Counted from the first letter of the stretch, positions 31,161 to 40,032 are shown. The stretch is 64,000 nucleotides of DNA from Flavobacterium sp. 140616W15 (GCF_003668995.1 NZ_CP033068.1:868001-932000), one strand, 5' to 3'. Numbers and translations are program-made. Notes: a model not told the origin generated them from the letters alone.

Positions 31161-32522
31161 TTAAAAATGAATTACTTTCAATGATTTGTTTTTTCTCATA
31201 TAATTTTGAATTATACTTTTAGCATCACGATTGTTTTGCATTGGTATAAGTATGTTTTTGAGAATTTCGATGTTGGTAATCTGGTAGTTTAAATCGTAAA
31301 ATGCATAGCCTTTGTAAACACCATCTTCTATCAATATGGCGCTACGTTCGTTTATCGTTCGTCCACGGTCTATTAAAATCATATTTTTATTTTCGAAGCT
31401 GTAATCTGTAATAAAGTTTTGAACTCTTGTGTTATACTCCTCAGGAGAAATTTCTCCGATACAAGCTCCATCACATTCCTTTATTTTATATTGAAAGCAT
31501 TCTTTTTTAGTAGCATATAAACCAGTAAGCTTTTGACATAGTTTGTATTTATCAGTAAAAAAAAACAAAGCATTTTTTCCTTCTTGTAGGCTTCCGTAAG
31601 ATGTAATTTCTTTTTTTCTTCCGTCAGTTTTCTGAAGTTTTAAGTTTAGATACCCATTTTTGTCTTTTTCAATATATATAGATAGTGGGAATGCTGTTTT
31701 TTTCTTAGAGCGATTGTATTTTGGTTTGTTGATTTTTATTTCATCACTTTCTTTTAAAAGTGCAATCAGTTCACTTCCTGTTTCATCATAAGTAACCGTG
31801 AATACCTCAGCTTGAATTTTCTTGCTTTTGATATTAGTTCCTGTAAAATGCTGATTAATACGTTTTTTTATATTTCGACTTTTACCAATATAAATAATGG
31901 TTCCATTTTGGTTATGTATGTAATATACACCTGTTTTTGTTGGTGCTTGCGCTATTATGTCCAGTAATTTTGGAGCAATACCTTTTTCGATTTCAAGTTT
32001 TATAAAATCCTTTATGATTGTTTTTTCTGTATCTTTTTCTAAAAGCATTTTAAACAACTTAACAGTTGCCATTGCGTCACCATTGGCACGATGTCTGTCG
32101 GCCATTGGGATTCCAAGTGCTCGAACTAGTTTGCCTAAGCTATAAGAAGGTTGTTCTGGAATTAATTTTTTGGCAAGTTCGACTGTACAAAGGGTTTTAG
32201 CTTCAAAATCGTAGCCTAAACGTCTAAATTCGGTGCGTAAGATTCTATAATCAAAAGAGGCATTGTGTGCTACAATAACACAATCAGAGGTGATTTCAAT
32301 AATTCGTTTGGCAACTTCAAAAAATTTTGGTGCTGAACGTAACATAGCATTGTTGATACCAGTAAGTTTTACAACAAACGGCTGAATTGGAATTTCAGGA
32401 TTAACCAAACTAATAAATTGATCAACTACTTCATGGCCATCAAATCTATAGATAGCAATTTCGGTAATTCCTTCTTCATTAAACTGTCCTCCAGTTGTTT
32501 CTATGTCTAGTATTGCATACAA
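31161..32522 (-). CDS. DEDDh exonuclease fused to GIY-YIG (UvrC-like) domain
   Basis: 453 residues. The N-terminal half is a DnaQ-like 3'-5' exonuclease: ILDIETTGG, VAHNASFDYRIL and HRANGDAMAT carry its acidic and His residues. After about residue 195 follows a GIY-YIG nuclease: GVYYIHNQNGTIIYIGKSRNIKKRINQHF. The next 200 residues (KECFQYKIKECDGACIGEISPEEY) resemble UvrC C-terminal to its catalytic module. The fusion is known in Bacteroidota and actinobacteria as a PolC/epsilon-like plus Cho-like protein, probably for repair. I found no separate UvrC in this window. Confidence 0.88.
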   Translation of the reverse strand: MYAILDIETTGGQFNEEGITEIAIYRFDGHEVVDQFISLVNPEIPIQPFVVKLTGINNAMLRSAPKFFEVAKRIIEITSDCVIVAHNASFDYRILRTEFRRLGYDFEAKTLCTVELAKKLIPEQPSYSLGKLVRALGIPMADRHRANGDAMATVKLFKMLLEKDTEKTIIKDFIKLEIEKGIAPKLLDIIAQAPTKTGVYYIHNQNGTIIYIGKSRNIKKRINQHFTGTNIKSKKIQAEVFTVTYDETGSELIALLKESDEIKINKPKYNRSKKKTAFPLSIYIEKDKNGYLNLKLQKTDGRKKEITSYGSLQEGKNALFFFTDKYKLCQKLTGLYATKKECFQYKIKECDGACIGEISPEEYNTRVQNFITDYSFENKNMILIDRGRTINERSAILIEDGVYKGYAFYDLNYQITNIEILKNILIPMQNNRDAKSIIQNYMRKNKSLKVIHF

Positions 32523-32608
32523 ATTTAGTTCTCAGTGTCAGTTTTTAGTAATCAGTGCATTTTTTGTTTAGTAACCTAAAATTTTTAATCTATAATTTAA
32601 AATTATAT

Positions 32609-33268
32609 TTATCTTCCTCCAAATATACTACTTCCAATGCGAACCATGGTACTGCCACATTCTATTGCAAGTTGGTAGTCTCCTGACATTCCCATAGAAA
32701 CAGTATTTAATTTACAGTTTACAGTTTCTGTAGCTTGCAAAGAGTCGAAGATTGATTTTAAATGGGTGAATTCTTTCTTTATTTGGTTTTGATTCTCGGT
32801 AAAAGTTGCCATTCCCATTAAACCCAAAATTTGAATGTTTTTTAAATTATCAAAATCAGCAGAGGCTAGGAGTGATGCAAGTTCTTTTTCGTCAAGACCA
32901 AATTTTGTTTCTTCTTCGGCAATATGTATTTGAAGCAGACAATCAATAACACGGTTGTTTTTTAATGCTTGTTTATTGATTTCCTGTAGTAGTTTTAAAC
33001 TATCGACTCCATGAATCAAACTTACAAACGGTGCCATAAATTTTACTTTATTTGTTTGTACGTGACCAATCATGTGCCATTGAATGTCTTTTGGCATTTC
33101 TTCCCATTTGTCTGTCATTTCCTGGATTTTGTTTTCTCCAAAAATACGCTGACCAGCTTCATAGGCTTCCATTAAATCAGTAACGGGTTTGGTTTTAGAA
33201 ACCGCAACTAATGTTACATGTTCTGGTAGGGAAGCTTTTATGGTAGTTAAATTTGATGCTATTGACAT
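32609..33268 (-). CDS. YggS/PLPBP family pyridoxal-phosphate homeostasis protein
   Basis: 219 residues. LVAVSKTKP contains the PLP-binding Lys; FGENKIQEM, WHMIGHVQTNK and LNTVSMGMSGDYQLAIECGSTMVRIGSSIFG are family signatures. It binds PLP and helps regulate free PLP and amino-acid pools in known members. It lies 12 bp downstream of the 3-hydroxyacyl-CoA dehydrogenase. Word-like repeats occur in the spacer after its stop (32523-32608). Confidence 0.93.
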   Translation of the reverse strand: MSIASNLTTIKASLPEHVTLVAVSKTKPVTDLMEAYEAGQRIFGENKIQEMTDKWEEMPKDIQWHMIGHVQTNKVKFMAPFVSLIHGVDSLKLLQEINKQALKNNRVIDCLLQIHIAEEETKFGLDEKELASLLASADFDNLKNIQILGLMGMATFTENQNQIKKEFTHLKSIFDSLQATETVNCKLNTVSMGMSGDYQLAIECGSTMVRIGSSIFGGR

Positions 33269-33279
33269 GTTTTTCTTTT

Positions 33280-34173
33280 TTATGAAATGATAAATTGCTT
33301 TGAGATTTTCTCCGCTTTTTTACTTTCACTATAATCATAGAATCCTTCGCCAGATTTCACTCCTAATTTTCCAGCACGTACCATATTTACTAATAGTGGA
33401 CATGGTGCATATTTTGGATTTTTAAAACCGTCGTACATTACATTTAAAATAGCTAAACATACATCAAGTCCAATAAAATCTGCTAGTTGTAATGGTCCCA
33501 TTGGGTGTCCCATTCCTAGTTTCATTACCGTATCTATTTCGTAAACACCAGCTACTTTGTTGTATAATGTTTCGATAGCTTCATTTAGCATAGGCATTAA
33601 AATTCTGTTTGCTACAAAACCTGGATAATCGTTTACTTCAACAGGGGTTTTACCCAATTTTACGGATAAGTCCATGATGATTTTAGTAACTTCATCGCTG
33701 GTGTTGTATCCGCGAATAATTTCTACTAATTTCATGATTGGCACTGGATTCATAAAGTGCATCCCAATAACACGTTCAGGATGTGCTACAACAGCTCCGA
33801 TTTGTGTTATAGAGATAGAAGAAGTATTTGTTGCTAGAATTGTGTTATGGGAACAAGCTTCGTTTAATTGTTTGAAAATATTCAACTTTAAATCAATGTT
33901 CTCGGTAGCGGCTTCTACAACTAAATCTACACCTACAACGCCATCTTTAATATCGGTATAGGTAATAATATTTGTTATTGTTTTGGCTTTTTCTTCTGCA
34001 GTAATACTTCCTTTTGCAAGCATTCTGTCTAAGTTAGCGGCAATGGTTGCCATTCCTTTATCTAAAGATTTTTCAGAAACATCAATTAGTTTTACTACAA
34101 AACCACTTTGAGCAAATGTATGAGCAATTCCGTTACCCATTGTTCCAGCACCGATTACAGCTATTGTTTTCAT
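33280..34173 (-). CDS. 3-hydroxybutyryl-CoA dehydrogenase
   Basis: 297 residues. N-terminal Rossmann motif GAGTMGNGIAH; ATNTSSISITQIG and the catalytic region HFMNPVPIMKLVEII, then PGFVANRILMPMLNEA and GMGHPMGPLQLADFIGLD from the C-terminal helical domain. It oxidises 3-hydroxyacyl-CoA with NAD(P). The size fits the single-domain Hbd/PaaH type, and which pathway it serves cannot be told from the neighbours. Confidence 0.93.
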   Translation of the reverse strand: MKTIAVIGAGTMGNGIAHTFAQSGFVVKLIDVSEKSLDKGMATIAANLDRMLAKGSITAEEKAKTITNIITYTDIKDGVVGVDLVVEAATENIDLKLNIFKQLNEACSHNTILATNTSSISITQIGAVVAHPERVIGMHFMNPVPIMKLVEIIRGYNTSDEVTKIIMDLSVKLGKTPVEVNDYPGFVANRILMPMLNEAIETLYNKVAGVYEIDTVMKLGMGHPMGPLQLADFIGLDVCLAILNVMYDGFKNPKYAPCPLLVNMVRAGKLGVKSGEGFYDYSESKKAEKISKQFIIS

Positions 34174-34202
34174 ATTATTTAAGTACTATATTTTATAATT
34201 TT

Positions 34203-34240
34203 AGCCATAAATTCACGAATTAATTCATGAATTTATGGCT
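34203..34240. repeat. 17-bp-arm inverted repeat between two minus-strand genes
   Basis: Arms 34203-34219 and 34224-34240 pair over 17 bp with one mismatch around a TTAA loop; the right arm reads TTCATGAATTTATGGCT. On the plus strand an AACTTTTTT follows; on the minus strand, the direction of both flanking genes, there is no T-run next to it. So it is more likely a structured spacer or processing site than a terminator for these genes. Confidence 0.7.
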
Positions 34241-34259
34241 AACTTTTTTGAGGTTATTT

Positions 34260-35225
34260 TTATTTATCGAAACAATCAATAATTTGGTAAGCCACTTTTA
34301 ATGCATCTGTTGCTTGTTCTAGAGTTACAACTGGATCAGTATCAGTGTTTATTGCATTTGCGAAAGATTCTAACTCATCTAAAATTGCATTGTTTTGCTC
34401 CACATCTGGATTTGTAAAATAGATTTGCTTTTTTACTCCTTCTGCATTTTGCAGAATCATATCAAAATCACCTGGTATTTCGGGTGCATCTTTCATACGA
34501 ACAACTTCACATTTTTTTTCTAAAAAGTCAACTGAAATATAGGCATCCCTTTGGAAAAAACGCGTTTTACGCATGTTTTTCATCGAAATTCTGCTTGCTG
34601 TTAAGTTTGCAACACAACCATTTTCAAATTCAATTCTAGCATTAGCAATGTCTGGAGTATCACTAATTACTGAAACTCCACTTGCATTGATACTTTTTAC
34701 TTTTGATTTTACTACACTTAAAATAGCATCAATATCATGAATCATCAAATCTAAAACTACAGGAACGTCAGTACCACGAGGATTAAATTCGGCTAAACGA
34801 TGTGTTTCTATAAACATCGGATTTTCAATCATGTCTTTTGTTGCTATGAATGCTGGGTTAAAGCGTTCAACATGACCAACTTGACCTTTTACGTTATATT
34901 CTTTTGCCAAAGCAATTATTTCTTCGGCTTCTTCAACAGTATTCGAAATTGGTTTTTCGATAAAAATATGTTTTCCTGATTTTATGGCAACTTTAGCACA
35001 TTTGTAGTGTGATAATGTTGGAGTTACAATATCAATTACATCAACAGCATGAATTAGCTTTGCAATTGTATTGAAATTTTTATAACCGAATTCTTTAGAA
35101 ATTTTCTCGGCGTTTTCTTGATTTTGGTCATAAAAACCAACTAATTCATATTTATCAGATTGTTGTAATAAACGTAAATGTATTTTACCTAAGTGACCAG
35201 CACCTAAAACTCCTACTTTTAACAT
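34260..35225 (-). CDS. Gfo/Idh/MocA family oxidoreductase
   Basis: 321 residues. N-terminal Rossmann fold GAGHLGKIHLRLL and the conserved FIEKPISNTVEEAEEII with the EKP motif; the C-terminal half has the alpha/beta substrate domain (HVERFNP, DLMIHDIDAIL). Such enzymes reduce or oxidise sugars or related compounds with NAD(P); the substrate is not visible. It diverges from pcm across a 143-bp spacer. A -7-like TATTTTTG is readable on the minus strand just upstream of its start. Confidence 0.92.
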   Translation of the reverse strand: MLKVGVLGAGHLGKIHLRLLQQSDKYELVGFYDQNQENAEKISKEFGYKNFNTIAKLIHAVDVIDIVTPTLSHYKCAKVAIKSGKHIFIEKPISNTVEEAEEIIALAKEYNVKGQVGHVERFNPAFIATKDMIENPMFIETHRLAEFNPRGTDVPVVLDLMIHDIDAILSVVKSKVKSINASGVSVISDTPDIANARIEFENGCVANLTASRISMKNMRKTRFFQRDAYISVDFLEKKCEVVRMKDAPEIPGDFDMILQNAEGVKKQIYFTNPDVEQNNAILDELESFANAINTDTDPVVTLEQATDALKVAYQIIDCFDK

Positions 35226-35318
35226 GAGAATGTATTTTTAACAAAAATATAATTTATTTGTTGAAAGTGAAAGTGAATGCTTTAAAGTTTTAGTAATTTA
35301 ATATTTAAGAATCAATAT

Positions 35319-35347
35319 TTGAATTCCTATTTACTTTCTTATTTTTG
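35319..35347 (+). promoter_or_regulatory. Flavobacterial-type promoter of pcm
   Basis: TTG at 35319-35321, an 18-base spacer and TATTTTTG at 35340-35347. The predicted start is about 15 bases before the TTG start codon of pcm. Confidence 0.65.
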
Positions 35348-35368
35348 CTAAAATAAAAAGAACAAACA

Positions 35369-36010
35369 TTGAAAGACACTGCCAAACATCAAGGACTTCG
35401 GAATCAATTAGTAAGCACTTTGCAACAAAAGGGAATTACCGATAAGGCTGTTTTGGAAGCGATTAAAAAAATTCCAAGACATCTTTTTTTGAACTCTAGC
35501 TTTGAAGATTATGCTTATCAGGACAAAGCTTTCCCGATTGGTGCTGGGCAAACTATTTCTCAACCTTACACTGTTGCGTTTCAATCGCAACTGTTAGAAG
35601 TTAAAAAAGACCATAAAGTATTAGAAATTGGTACTGGGTCTGGGTATCAAACCGCAGTATTATATATGTTGGGAGCTAAAGTATATAGTATTGAAAGACA
35701 AAATGAGTTATTTAAAACAACATCTATCTTGTTTCCTAAATTAGGGATTCGACCTAAGCATCTTTCTTTTGGAGATGGTTATAAGGGATTACCTGGTTAT
35801 GCGCCATTTGATAGTATTATTGTGACTGCTGGAGCGCCATTTATTCCTCAGCCGTTAATGGCACAATTAAAGATAGGAGGAAGATTAGTTATCCCGCTAG
35901 GAGAAGATGTCCAGGTTATGACGTTGTTAATTCGTAAAAACGAAACGCAATTTGAAAAACATGAGTTTGGAGAATTTAGATTCGTTCCTTTATTAGAAGA
36001 TAAAAATTAG
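35369..36010 (+). CDS. pcm: Protein-L-isoaspartate O-methyltransferase
   Basis: 213 residues, usual length. PRHLFLNSSFEDYAYQDKAFPIGAGQTISQP, EIGTGSGYQTAVL (SAM-binding motif I) and the ending GGRLVIPLGE are typical. It repairs isoaspartyl residues using SAM. I accept the TTG start at 35369: no in-frame ATG precedes the conserved N-terminal segment, and the promoter lies 22 bp upstream. It converges on the Fic gene with a shared terminator. Confidence 0.93.
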   Translation: MKDTAKHQGLRNQLVSTLQQKGITDKAVLEAIKKIPRHLFLNSSFEDYAYQDKAFPIGAGQTISQPYTVAFQSQLLEVKKDHKVLEIGTGSGYQTAVLYMLGAKVYSIERQNELFKTTSILFPKLGIRPKHLSFGDGYKGLPGYAPFDSIIVTAGAPFIPQPLMAQLKIGGRLVIPLGEDVQVMTLLIRKNETQFEKHEFGEFRFVPLLEDKN

Positions 36011-36011
36011 T

Positions 36012-36041
36012 AAAAGCCCATTTCGATGGGCTTTTTTATTG
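36012..36041. terminator. Two-way terminator between pcm and the Fic gene
   Basis: AAAAGCCCAT / ATGGGCTTTT is a perfect 10-bp stem with a TTCG tetraloop (36012-36035). A's on the left and T's on the right let it serve both converging genes; it overlaps the last bases before the Fic stop. Confidence 0.88.
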
Positions 36042-37043
36042 AGTAACTAATTCAATTGCACGCTGTAAATTTTCCTTTTCTACTTGAGCGATATAATTTA
36101 TAAAAATTGATTTGTCATTTTGATTCTGACTTTCTGCTAAAATCGAAAGATATTTATTCTTATGCTCGTCATCACCTTGAATAGTTGCAAAAACATAACC
36201 GTTTTGAATTAATATCCAGTTCATTAATAAAAGAGCTATTTGAATATTCCCGCTCTCAAAAGGGCTAATTGTTATGATCTTTAAATGTGCTTCACAAGCT
36301 AATAATATAGGGTGAAGTGTGTTTTTATTGGTTTCATACCAACTGAAAAAAGAGCTAATTTCGCGAATAATCAATGCGTCATTTTTATATTTTCCTGCAT
36401 GAGCAGGTTTTATTCCTCTTAAAATCTGATTGTGAATACTCAGTAATTCTTTTTCATTGACAGCACTGTTTTTTTGAGTTAAATCTTTAATGTAAGAAAT
36501 AGTTTCATGATGGTTTACCGCTTCTAAATGCTCCTGCATGGTTTTGCCTCCAATTGTTAATCCTTCATTAATTACTGCTTTAGTCTCTTGTAACGTCAAT
36601 GAGTTGTTATTAATTCTATTGCTTTCGTATGTATATTCGAGCTCTAAAATTTTAGAAATTCGATGTAAATCAAATTGTTGGAATGATTGTATTTTTGTTT
36701 TTAAGACTTCAATTTCATTTAGAACGTTTTGCAATGTTGACAAGATAATCGAAGTATCTCTCTTTTTAATGTTTTGAATTTCGATTTCGGCGAGATGTAA
36801 TGCTTTAAGTGCCATTTCTTCATGTCCGATTTCATGTATTATTTTTTCTTTTAACCAAAGTATTAATAGATTCTCAAAATCAATTTCGAGCAATGAAGCA
36901 AGTTTTACAATTTGTTCTCTTGTAGGTTTTCGGGTGCCACTTTCAAATTTACTGATTAAGGCTTGATCAATTTCAAGTAATTGTGCTACTTCTCGAGTTT
37001 TAAAACCTTTTTGTTCTCGGGCATTTTTAAGTATCGTTTTCAT
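36036..37043 (-). CDS. XRE-type HTH protein with degenerate Fic domain
   Basis: 335 residues. Residues 1-60 are an XRE/Cro helix-turn-helix (TREVAQLLEIDQALISKFESGTRKP). A helical linker follows, then a Fic fold recognisable by ELLSIHNQILRGIKPAHAGKY and LLLMNWILIQNGYVFATI. At the catalytic loop the family pattern HPFxDGNGRxxR reads SPFESGNIQIAL (260-271): His to Ser, Gly to Ile, first Arg to Gln, second Arg to Leu. At the inhibitory helix the usual S-N-x-I-E-G-N reads SNRINNN (141-147), so the inhibitory Glu is Asn. The loop after GKY (about 217-232) is short, suggesting loss of the target-holding flap. It is probably inactive as an AMP-transferase and may be a DNA-binding regulator; that is inference. 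Confidence 0.85.
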   Translation of the reverse strand: MKTILKNAREQKGFKTREVAQLLEIDQALISKFESGTRKPTREQIVKLASLLEIDFENLLILWLKEKIIHEIGHEEMALKALHLAEIEIQNIKKRDTSIILSTLQNVLNEIEVLKTKIQSFQQFDLHRISKILELEYTYESNRINNNSLTLQETKAVINEGLTIGGKTMQEHLEAVNHHETISYIKDLTQKNSAVNEKELLSIHNQILRGIKPAHAGKYKNDALIIREISSFFSWYETNKNTLHPILLACEAHLKIITISPFESGNIQIALLLMNWILIQNGYVFATIQGDDEHKNKYLSILAESQNQNDKSIFINYIAQVEKENLQRAIELVTQ

Positions 37044-37071
37044 TTCAGAAGCATGGTTTTAATTGTCAAGA

Positions 37072-37079
37072 CAAATTTA
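37072..37079 (-). promoter_or_regulatory. -7 element of the HTH-Fic gene
   Basis: TAAATTTG on the minus strand, 29 bp upstream of the start codon, matches TAnnTTTG. No clear TTG is at the expected -33 distance, so the promoter may be weak or helper-dependent. Confidence 0.45.
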
Positions 37080-37093
37080 GTCATTATTTTATT

Positions 37094-37131
37094 GGTAAAA
37101 AAATAGCATTAAAAATGAATTCAATGCTATT
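37094..37131 (-). terminator. Terminator of the lipoprotein gene
   Basis: Read on the minus strand, a 9-bp inverted repeat (AATAGCATT / AATGCTATT, 12-base loop) is followed by a run of seven T. It lies 24 bp beyond the restored stop of the upstream lipoprotein gene, supporting that stop. Confidence 0.72.
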
Positions 37132-37154
37132 TGTGATTTTTTTTGTGATAAGTG

Positions 37155-37783
37155 CTATTTCTTTGGTAACGTTCCGTCTTTCTTCATTTCGTATATTATA
37201 GTTCTCATGATATCATCTATTGTTGTGCCAATATCAGTAACATCAGAGGATTTTGTTGTGCCAGTCCAGATTAATTTTTTTCTTTCAAAGAAAAAACATT
37301 GGTTTCTACTATATAATAAGTGTTTTCTACGTAATAACCTGGAGTGTAAAAATCGTTTGCATACATTCCGTACCAGCCACCAAACGGGCCTCCATATAAT
37401 AAACCATTATAGCCTCCGTAATAGATGCTATTATCTATTCCAGGAACATATTCGGTTTGTTTTTCTTTGCTTACTAATCGCATAGTAACTACACCGTCAA
37501 AATTTTCATCGTTTAGTATTTTTAGTTTTTGGTCATCTGTAAGGCCATTACTAATTTGATTCAAAAACGGATAAGAAGCATGAAAAATAGGGTTACTTGC
37601 AGCAATTCTGTTTTCAATAACTCTTCGTGTCCCTTCATTTTTTATTAAAGCTACAACTAATACTTTTTTGAAATTTTCTGAACTAATTGTTATTTGCGGA
37701 TCTCTCCAACTAGTAATGATAGAAGAATTAGTACCACATCCATATAGTAAGATCACAGTTAATAAAACAAATATTCTTTTCAT
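37155..37783 (-). CDS. Hypothetical lipoprotein, frameshifted
   Basis: The N-terminus MKRIFVLLTVILLYGCG is a lipoprotein signal. The as-read frame ends after 170 residues at 37271 with NVFSLKEKN. Adding one A on the coding strand in the run at 37275-37281 (seven T on the plus strand) continues as KKLIWTGTTKSSDVTDIGTT to a stop at 37155-37157, giving 209 residues and bringing the stop close to a terminator. The middle region (YYGGYNGLLYGGPFGGWYGMY) is rich in Gly and Tyr. I do not recognise the family, and it has no predicted enzyme motif. It lies downstream of smpB. Confidence 0.7.
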
Positions 37784-37871
37784 AGCTAGAAATTTAGAGT
37801 TTATTGTAGTAAAAATAAGTATAAATATCGAGATATTACTCTGGAATTTTTATTTTAAAAAAGAGTCTAAA

Positions 37872-38323
37872 TTAAAACGCTTTTTTAATTCGATCAAGAT
37901 CACGCTTAGTATCTTGTTCTTTTAGAGATTCACGTTTATCGTAGTTTTTCTTCCCTTTACAAAGTCCTATTTGTAATTTAGCGAGTCCTTTTTCATTGGT
38001 AAACAGCTTTAAAGGAATAATTGTTAATCCTTTTGCTTGTACACTTTTTTGAAGGTTTTTCAATTCTTTTTGTTCAAAAGTAATTTTCGCTCACTTCTTG
38101 ATTTATGATTGAATTGATTTCCAAAGGTATATTCTTCAATATAGGTATTAATAGCAAAAAGTTCATCACCACTAAATTCGCAAAAGCTTTCGGTAATGTT
38201 TGCTTTACCAAGGCGTATTGATTTGATTTCAGTTCCGGTTAAAACAATTCCAGCAGTGTAGGTATCTATTATTTCGTAATCGAAGCGGGCTCTTTTGTTG
38301 AGTATATTGACTGTTTTTAACAT
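37872..38323 (-). CDS. smpB: SsrA-binding protein SmpB, frameshifted
   Basis: SmpB delivers tmRNA to stalled ribosomes. The start at 38323 gives [18 protein letters not shown] and [23 protein letters not shown], both family hallmarks. The as-read frame breaks after LLLNKK. Adding one A in the run at 38067-38071 (five T on the plus strand) joins it to [19 protein letters not shown] and [20 protein letters not shown], ending at 37872. The joined protein has 150 residues, the usual length. The break is most likely a sequencing error. An upstream in-frame ATG would add 15 non-conserved residues, so I did not use it. Confidence 0.92.
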
Positions 38324-38430
38324 AGGGTACAAATGTAAAATAAAAAAGAAAAACTTTAGTGAAATCAAAGATAATTAAAGATAATTTTTAAACTATGATT
38401 TTAATCATTTTTCAGGAAAAAACTTACGCC

Positions 38431-38438
38431 TAAGTTTG
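38431..38438 (+). promoter_or_regulatory. -7 element of the outer membrane protein gene
   Basis: TAAGTTTG matches TAnnTTTG; the -33 region is a T-rich stretch lacking a clear TTG. It is 31 bp upstream of the start codon. Confidence 0.5.
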
Positions 38439-38468
38439 TTAAATAATTTAAAATAAAAACTTAAAGAC

Positions 38469-39098
38469 ATGAAAAAGATTTTAACATTAGCTAGTATTGT
38501 TTTAATGGGGTTAACTGTAAAGGCTCAAGAAGTAGATCAAGGCTTAAAAGGAGCATGGTTTGTAACATCACAATTTGGCTACCAACAAACTAAAACTGAT
38601 GATGTAAAACATACAAATTTATCAGTAATTCCGATTGTAGGTACTTTTATCACGCCATCTGTAGCTGTTGGAGCAGGGCTTGGATACATTAATATGAAAT
38701 CTGAGTCTGATGCAGGCACTGCTGCAAAAACAGATTTGATAGTTATTCAACCATTAGCAAGAAAATATTGGAATATTGGGGGATCTTCTTTGTATTTCTT
38801 CGGTCAATTGGCAGCGCCAATTATTACAGGGAAAGATAAAGAAAGCGATTTGAAAATAAATCAATTTGGTTTAACTCTATCAGGTGGATTTGATTACTTC
38901 GTAACAAAATACTTCTCAGTTGAGTTTTCTTATAATTTAGCGAATTTCACATCTACAACTTTAGATCCAAAAGATGGTTCTAAAACGACTGTAACTAATT
39001 TTGGATTAGCGCATATGGCAAATGTTGATTCAGCTTATGCTGTTGGTGGTGCAAACTTAACAACACCACTTGCTGTTGGATTTAAATTCATATTCTAA
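38469..39098 (+). CDS. Outer membrane beta-barrel protein
   Basis: 209 residues. The signal peptide ends LTVKAQ. The mature part alternates hydrophobic and polar residues in strands (VGAGLGYINMKS, QPLARKYWNIGG, SLYFFGQLAAPIITG, FGLTLSGGFDYF) and ends with aromatic Phe (VGFKFIF), the usual barrel end signal for BamA. It fits the small OmpW/OMP_b-brl type. No enzymatic motif is seen. It is followed by a strong terminator. Confidence 0.83.
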   Translation: MKKILTLASIVLMGLTVKAQEVDQGLKGAWFVTSQFGYQQTKTDDVKHTNLSVIPIVGTFITPSVAVGAGLGYINMKSESDAGTAAKTDLIVIQPLARKYWNIGGSSLYFFGQLAAPIITGKDKESDLKINQFGLTLSGGFDYFVTKYFSVEFSYNLANFTSTTLDPKDGSKTTVTNFGLAHMANVDSAYAVGGANLTTPLAVGFKFIF

Positions 39099-39146
39099 AT
39101 TATAGAAGGATTATTTTAATTTCAATTTAGTAATTTTGTAAAAAAG

Positions 39147-39180
39147 AAAGACCGTACTTTTTGTAGTACGGTCTTTTTGT
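39147..39180 (+). terminator. Intrinsic terminator after the outer membrane protein gene
   Basis: A perfect 12-bp stem (39147-39158 with 39165-39176) containing GACCGTACT/AGTACGGTC, loop TTTTGT, flanked by A's and T's. Confidence 0.9.
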
Positions 39181-39203
39181 TATTATTAAAAAAAAAATAT
39201 AAA

Positions 39204-39431
39204 ATGCAAAATCAAGATAAAAATCCTTTACACGGAATAACACTTCAAGCAATACTCGAAAAATTAGTTGGTTACTATGGGTTTGATACTTTAGGTGAAT
39301 TAATACCGATTAAATGTTTTACTTCAAATCCTAGTATAAAATCTAGTTTAACTTTCTTAAGAAAAACAGATTGGGCTAGGAAAAAAGTAGAGGATTTATA
39401 TATTAAATCAATTCCTAAATTTCCAGTATAG
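39204..39431 (+). CDS. VF530 family DNA-binding protein (DUF2132)
   Basis: 75 residues from the ATG at 39204. DKNPLHGITLQAILEKLVGYYGF and FLRKTDWARKKVEDLYI are the characteristic VF530 segments. The family is small and helical; a DNA-binding role is proposed in the literature but its function is not settled. It ends 1 bp before the restored stop of the convergent gene. Confidence 0.88.
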   Translation: MQNQDKNPLHGITLQAILEKLVGYYGFDTLGELIPIKCFTSNPSIKSSLTFLRKTDWARKKVEDLYIKSIPKFPV

Positions 39432-39432
39432 A

Positions 39433-39989
39433 TTAATTTAATTTATATGAAATCATTACGCCACCTCCATAAGGAAGCCATTCACCACTTTTGTTAAAAT
39501 GAGGAGCTTTTTCATAACGACCTGGTGTCCCATCATTGTAAAAGCCTTTATAAAAACCTTGATGCCATCCTCCACTAATAAAAAATCGAGCATAAATTTA
39601 TCATTTAATTTCTTTTGATACCCAAGTGTGGCGCCAAGCCTATATCCATGTCCGTCTTCATATTTGTTTGTATCCCAGTAATTCCATTTTTGGATTTTAT
39701 ATATATCTCCTCCTATATGACCACCAAAATACAAACCATTGTATTTCTCATTAAAATGGTAGCGAACTTCAGGAGTAAAAGTGACAAACTTCATCGGGCT
39801 TTTTCCGTCAAATGATTCCCAAAAAGAGGCCATTAAGTCAACATTAAGAGTGAGTTTTTCGCTAATACTTGTTTCTACAGCAACATTAGGAATTGCTACT
39901 AAAGCCGTAATAGCATTTGCTTTTATGTAAGTTTGGCTATGAGATTGAATTGTGAATAAAAGAACGGTTAAGGCAAATAATTTTTTCAT
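39433..39989 (-). CDS. DUF3575-like outer membrane protein, frameshifted
   Basis: The signal peptide ends FTIQSHSQ. The body (KANAITALVAIPNVAVETSISEKLTL, FTPEVRYHFNEKYNGLYFGGHIG) resembles the DUF3575 barrel family. The as-read frame shifts after KFMLDF and ends in an unrelated Lys-rich tail. Adding one T on the coding strand in the run at 39580-39585 (six A on the plus strand) gives FFISGGWHQGFYKGFYNDG and ends GGGVMISYKLN at 39433-39435, a good barrel end; 185 residues in all. It is likely a sequencing error. Palindromes and a -7 element lie upstream. Confidence 0.82.
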
Positions 39990-39994
39990 AAAGT

Positions 39995-40032
39995 CTAGTA
40001 ATTACTAGCAATAAGTTAGTTTTGATTGCTAG
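39995..40032. promoter_or_regulatory. Overlapping palindromes upstream of the DUF3575-like gene
   Basis: CTAGTAATTACTAG (39995-40008) is a perfect 14-bp palindrome. It shares its last CTAG with a second inverted repeat, CTAGCAAT (40005-40012) and ATTGCTAG (40025-40032), spaced by 12. They lie between the -7 element and the start codon, where an operator or 5'-leader hairpin would act. Confidence 0.5.
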
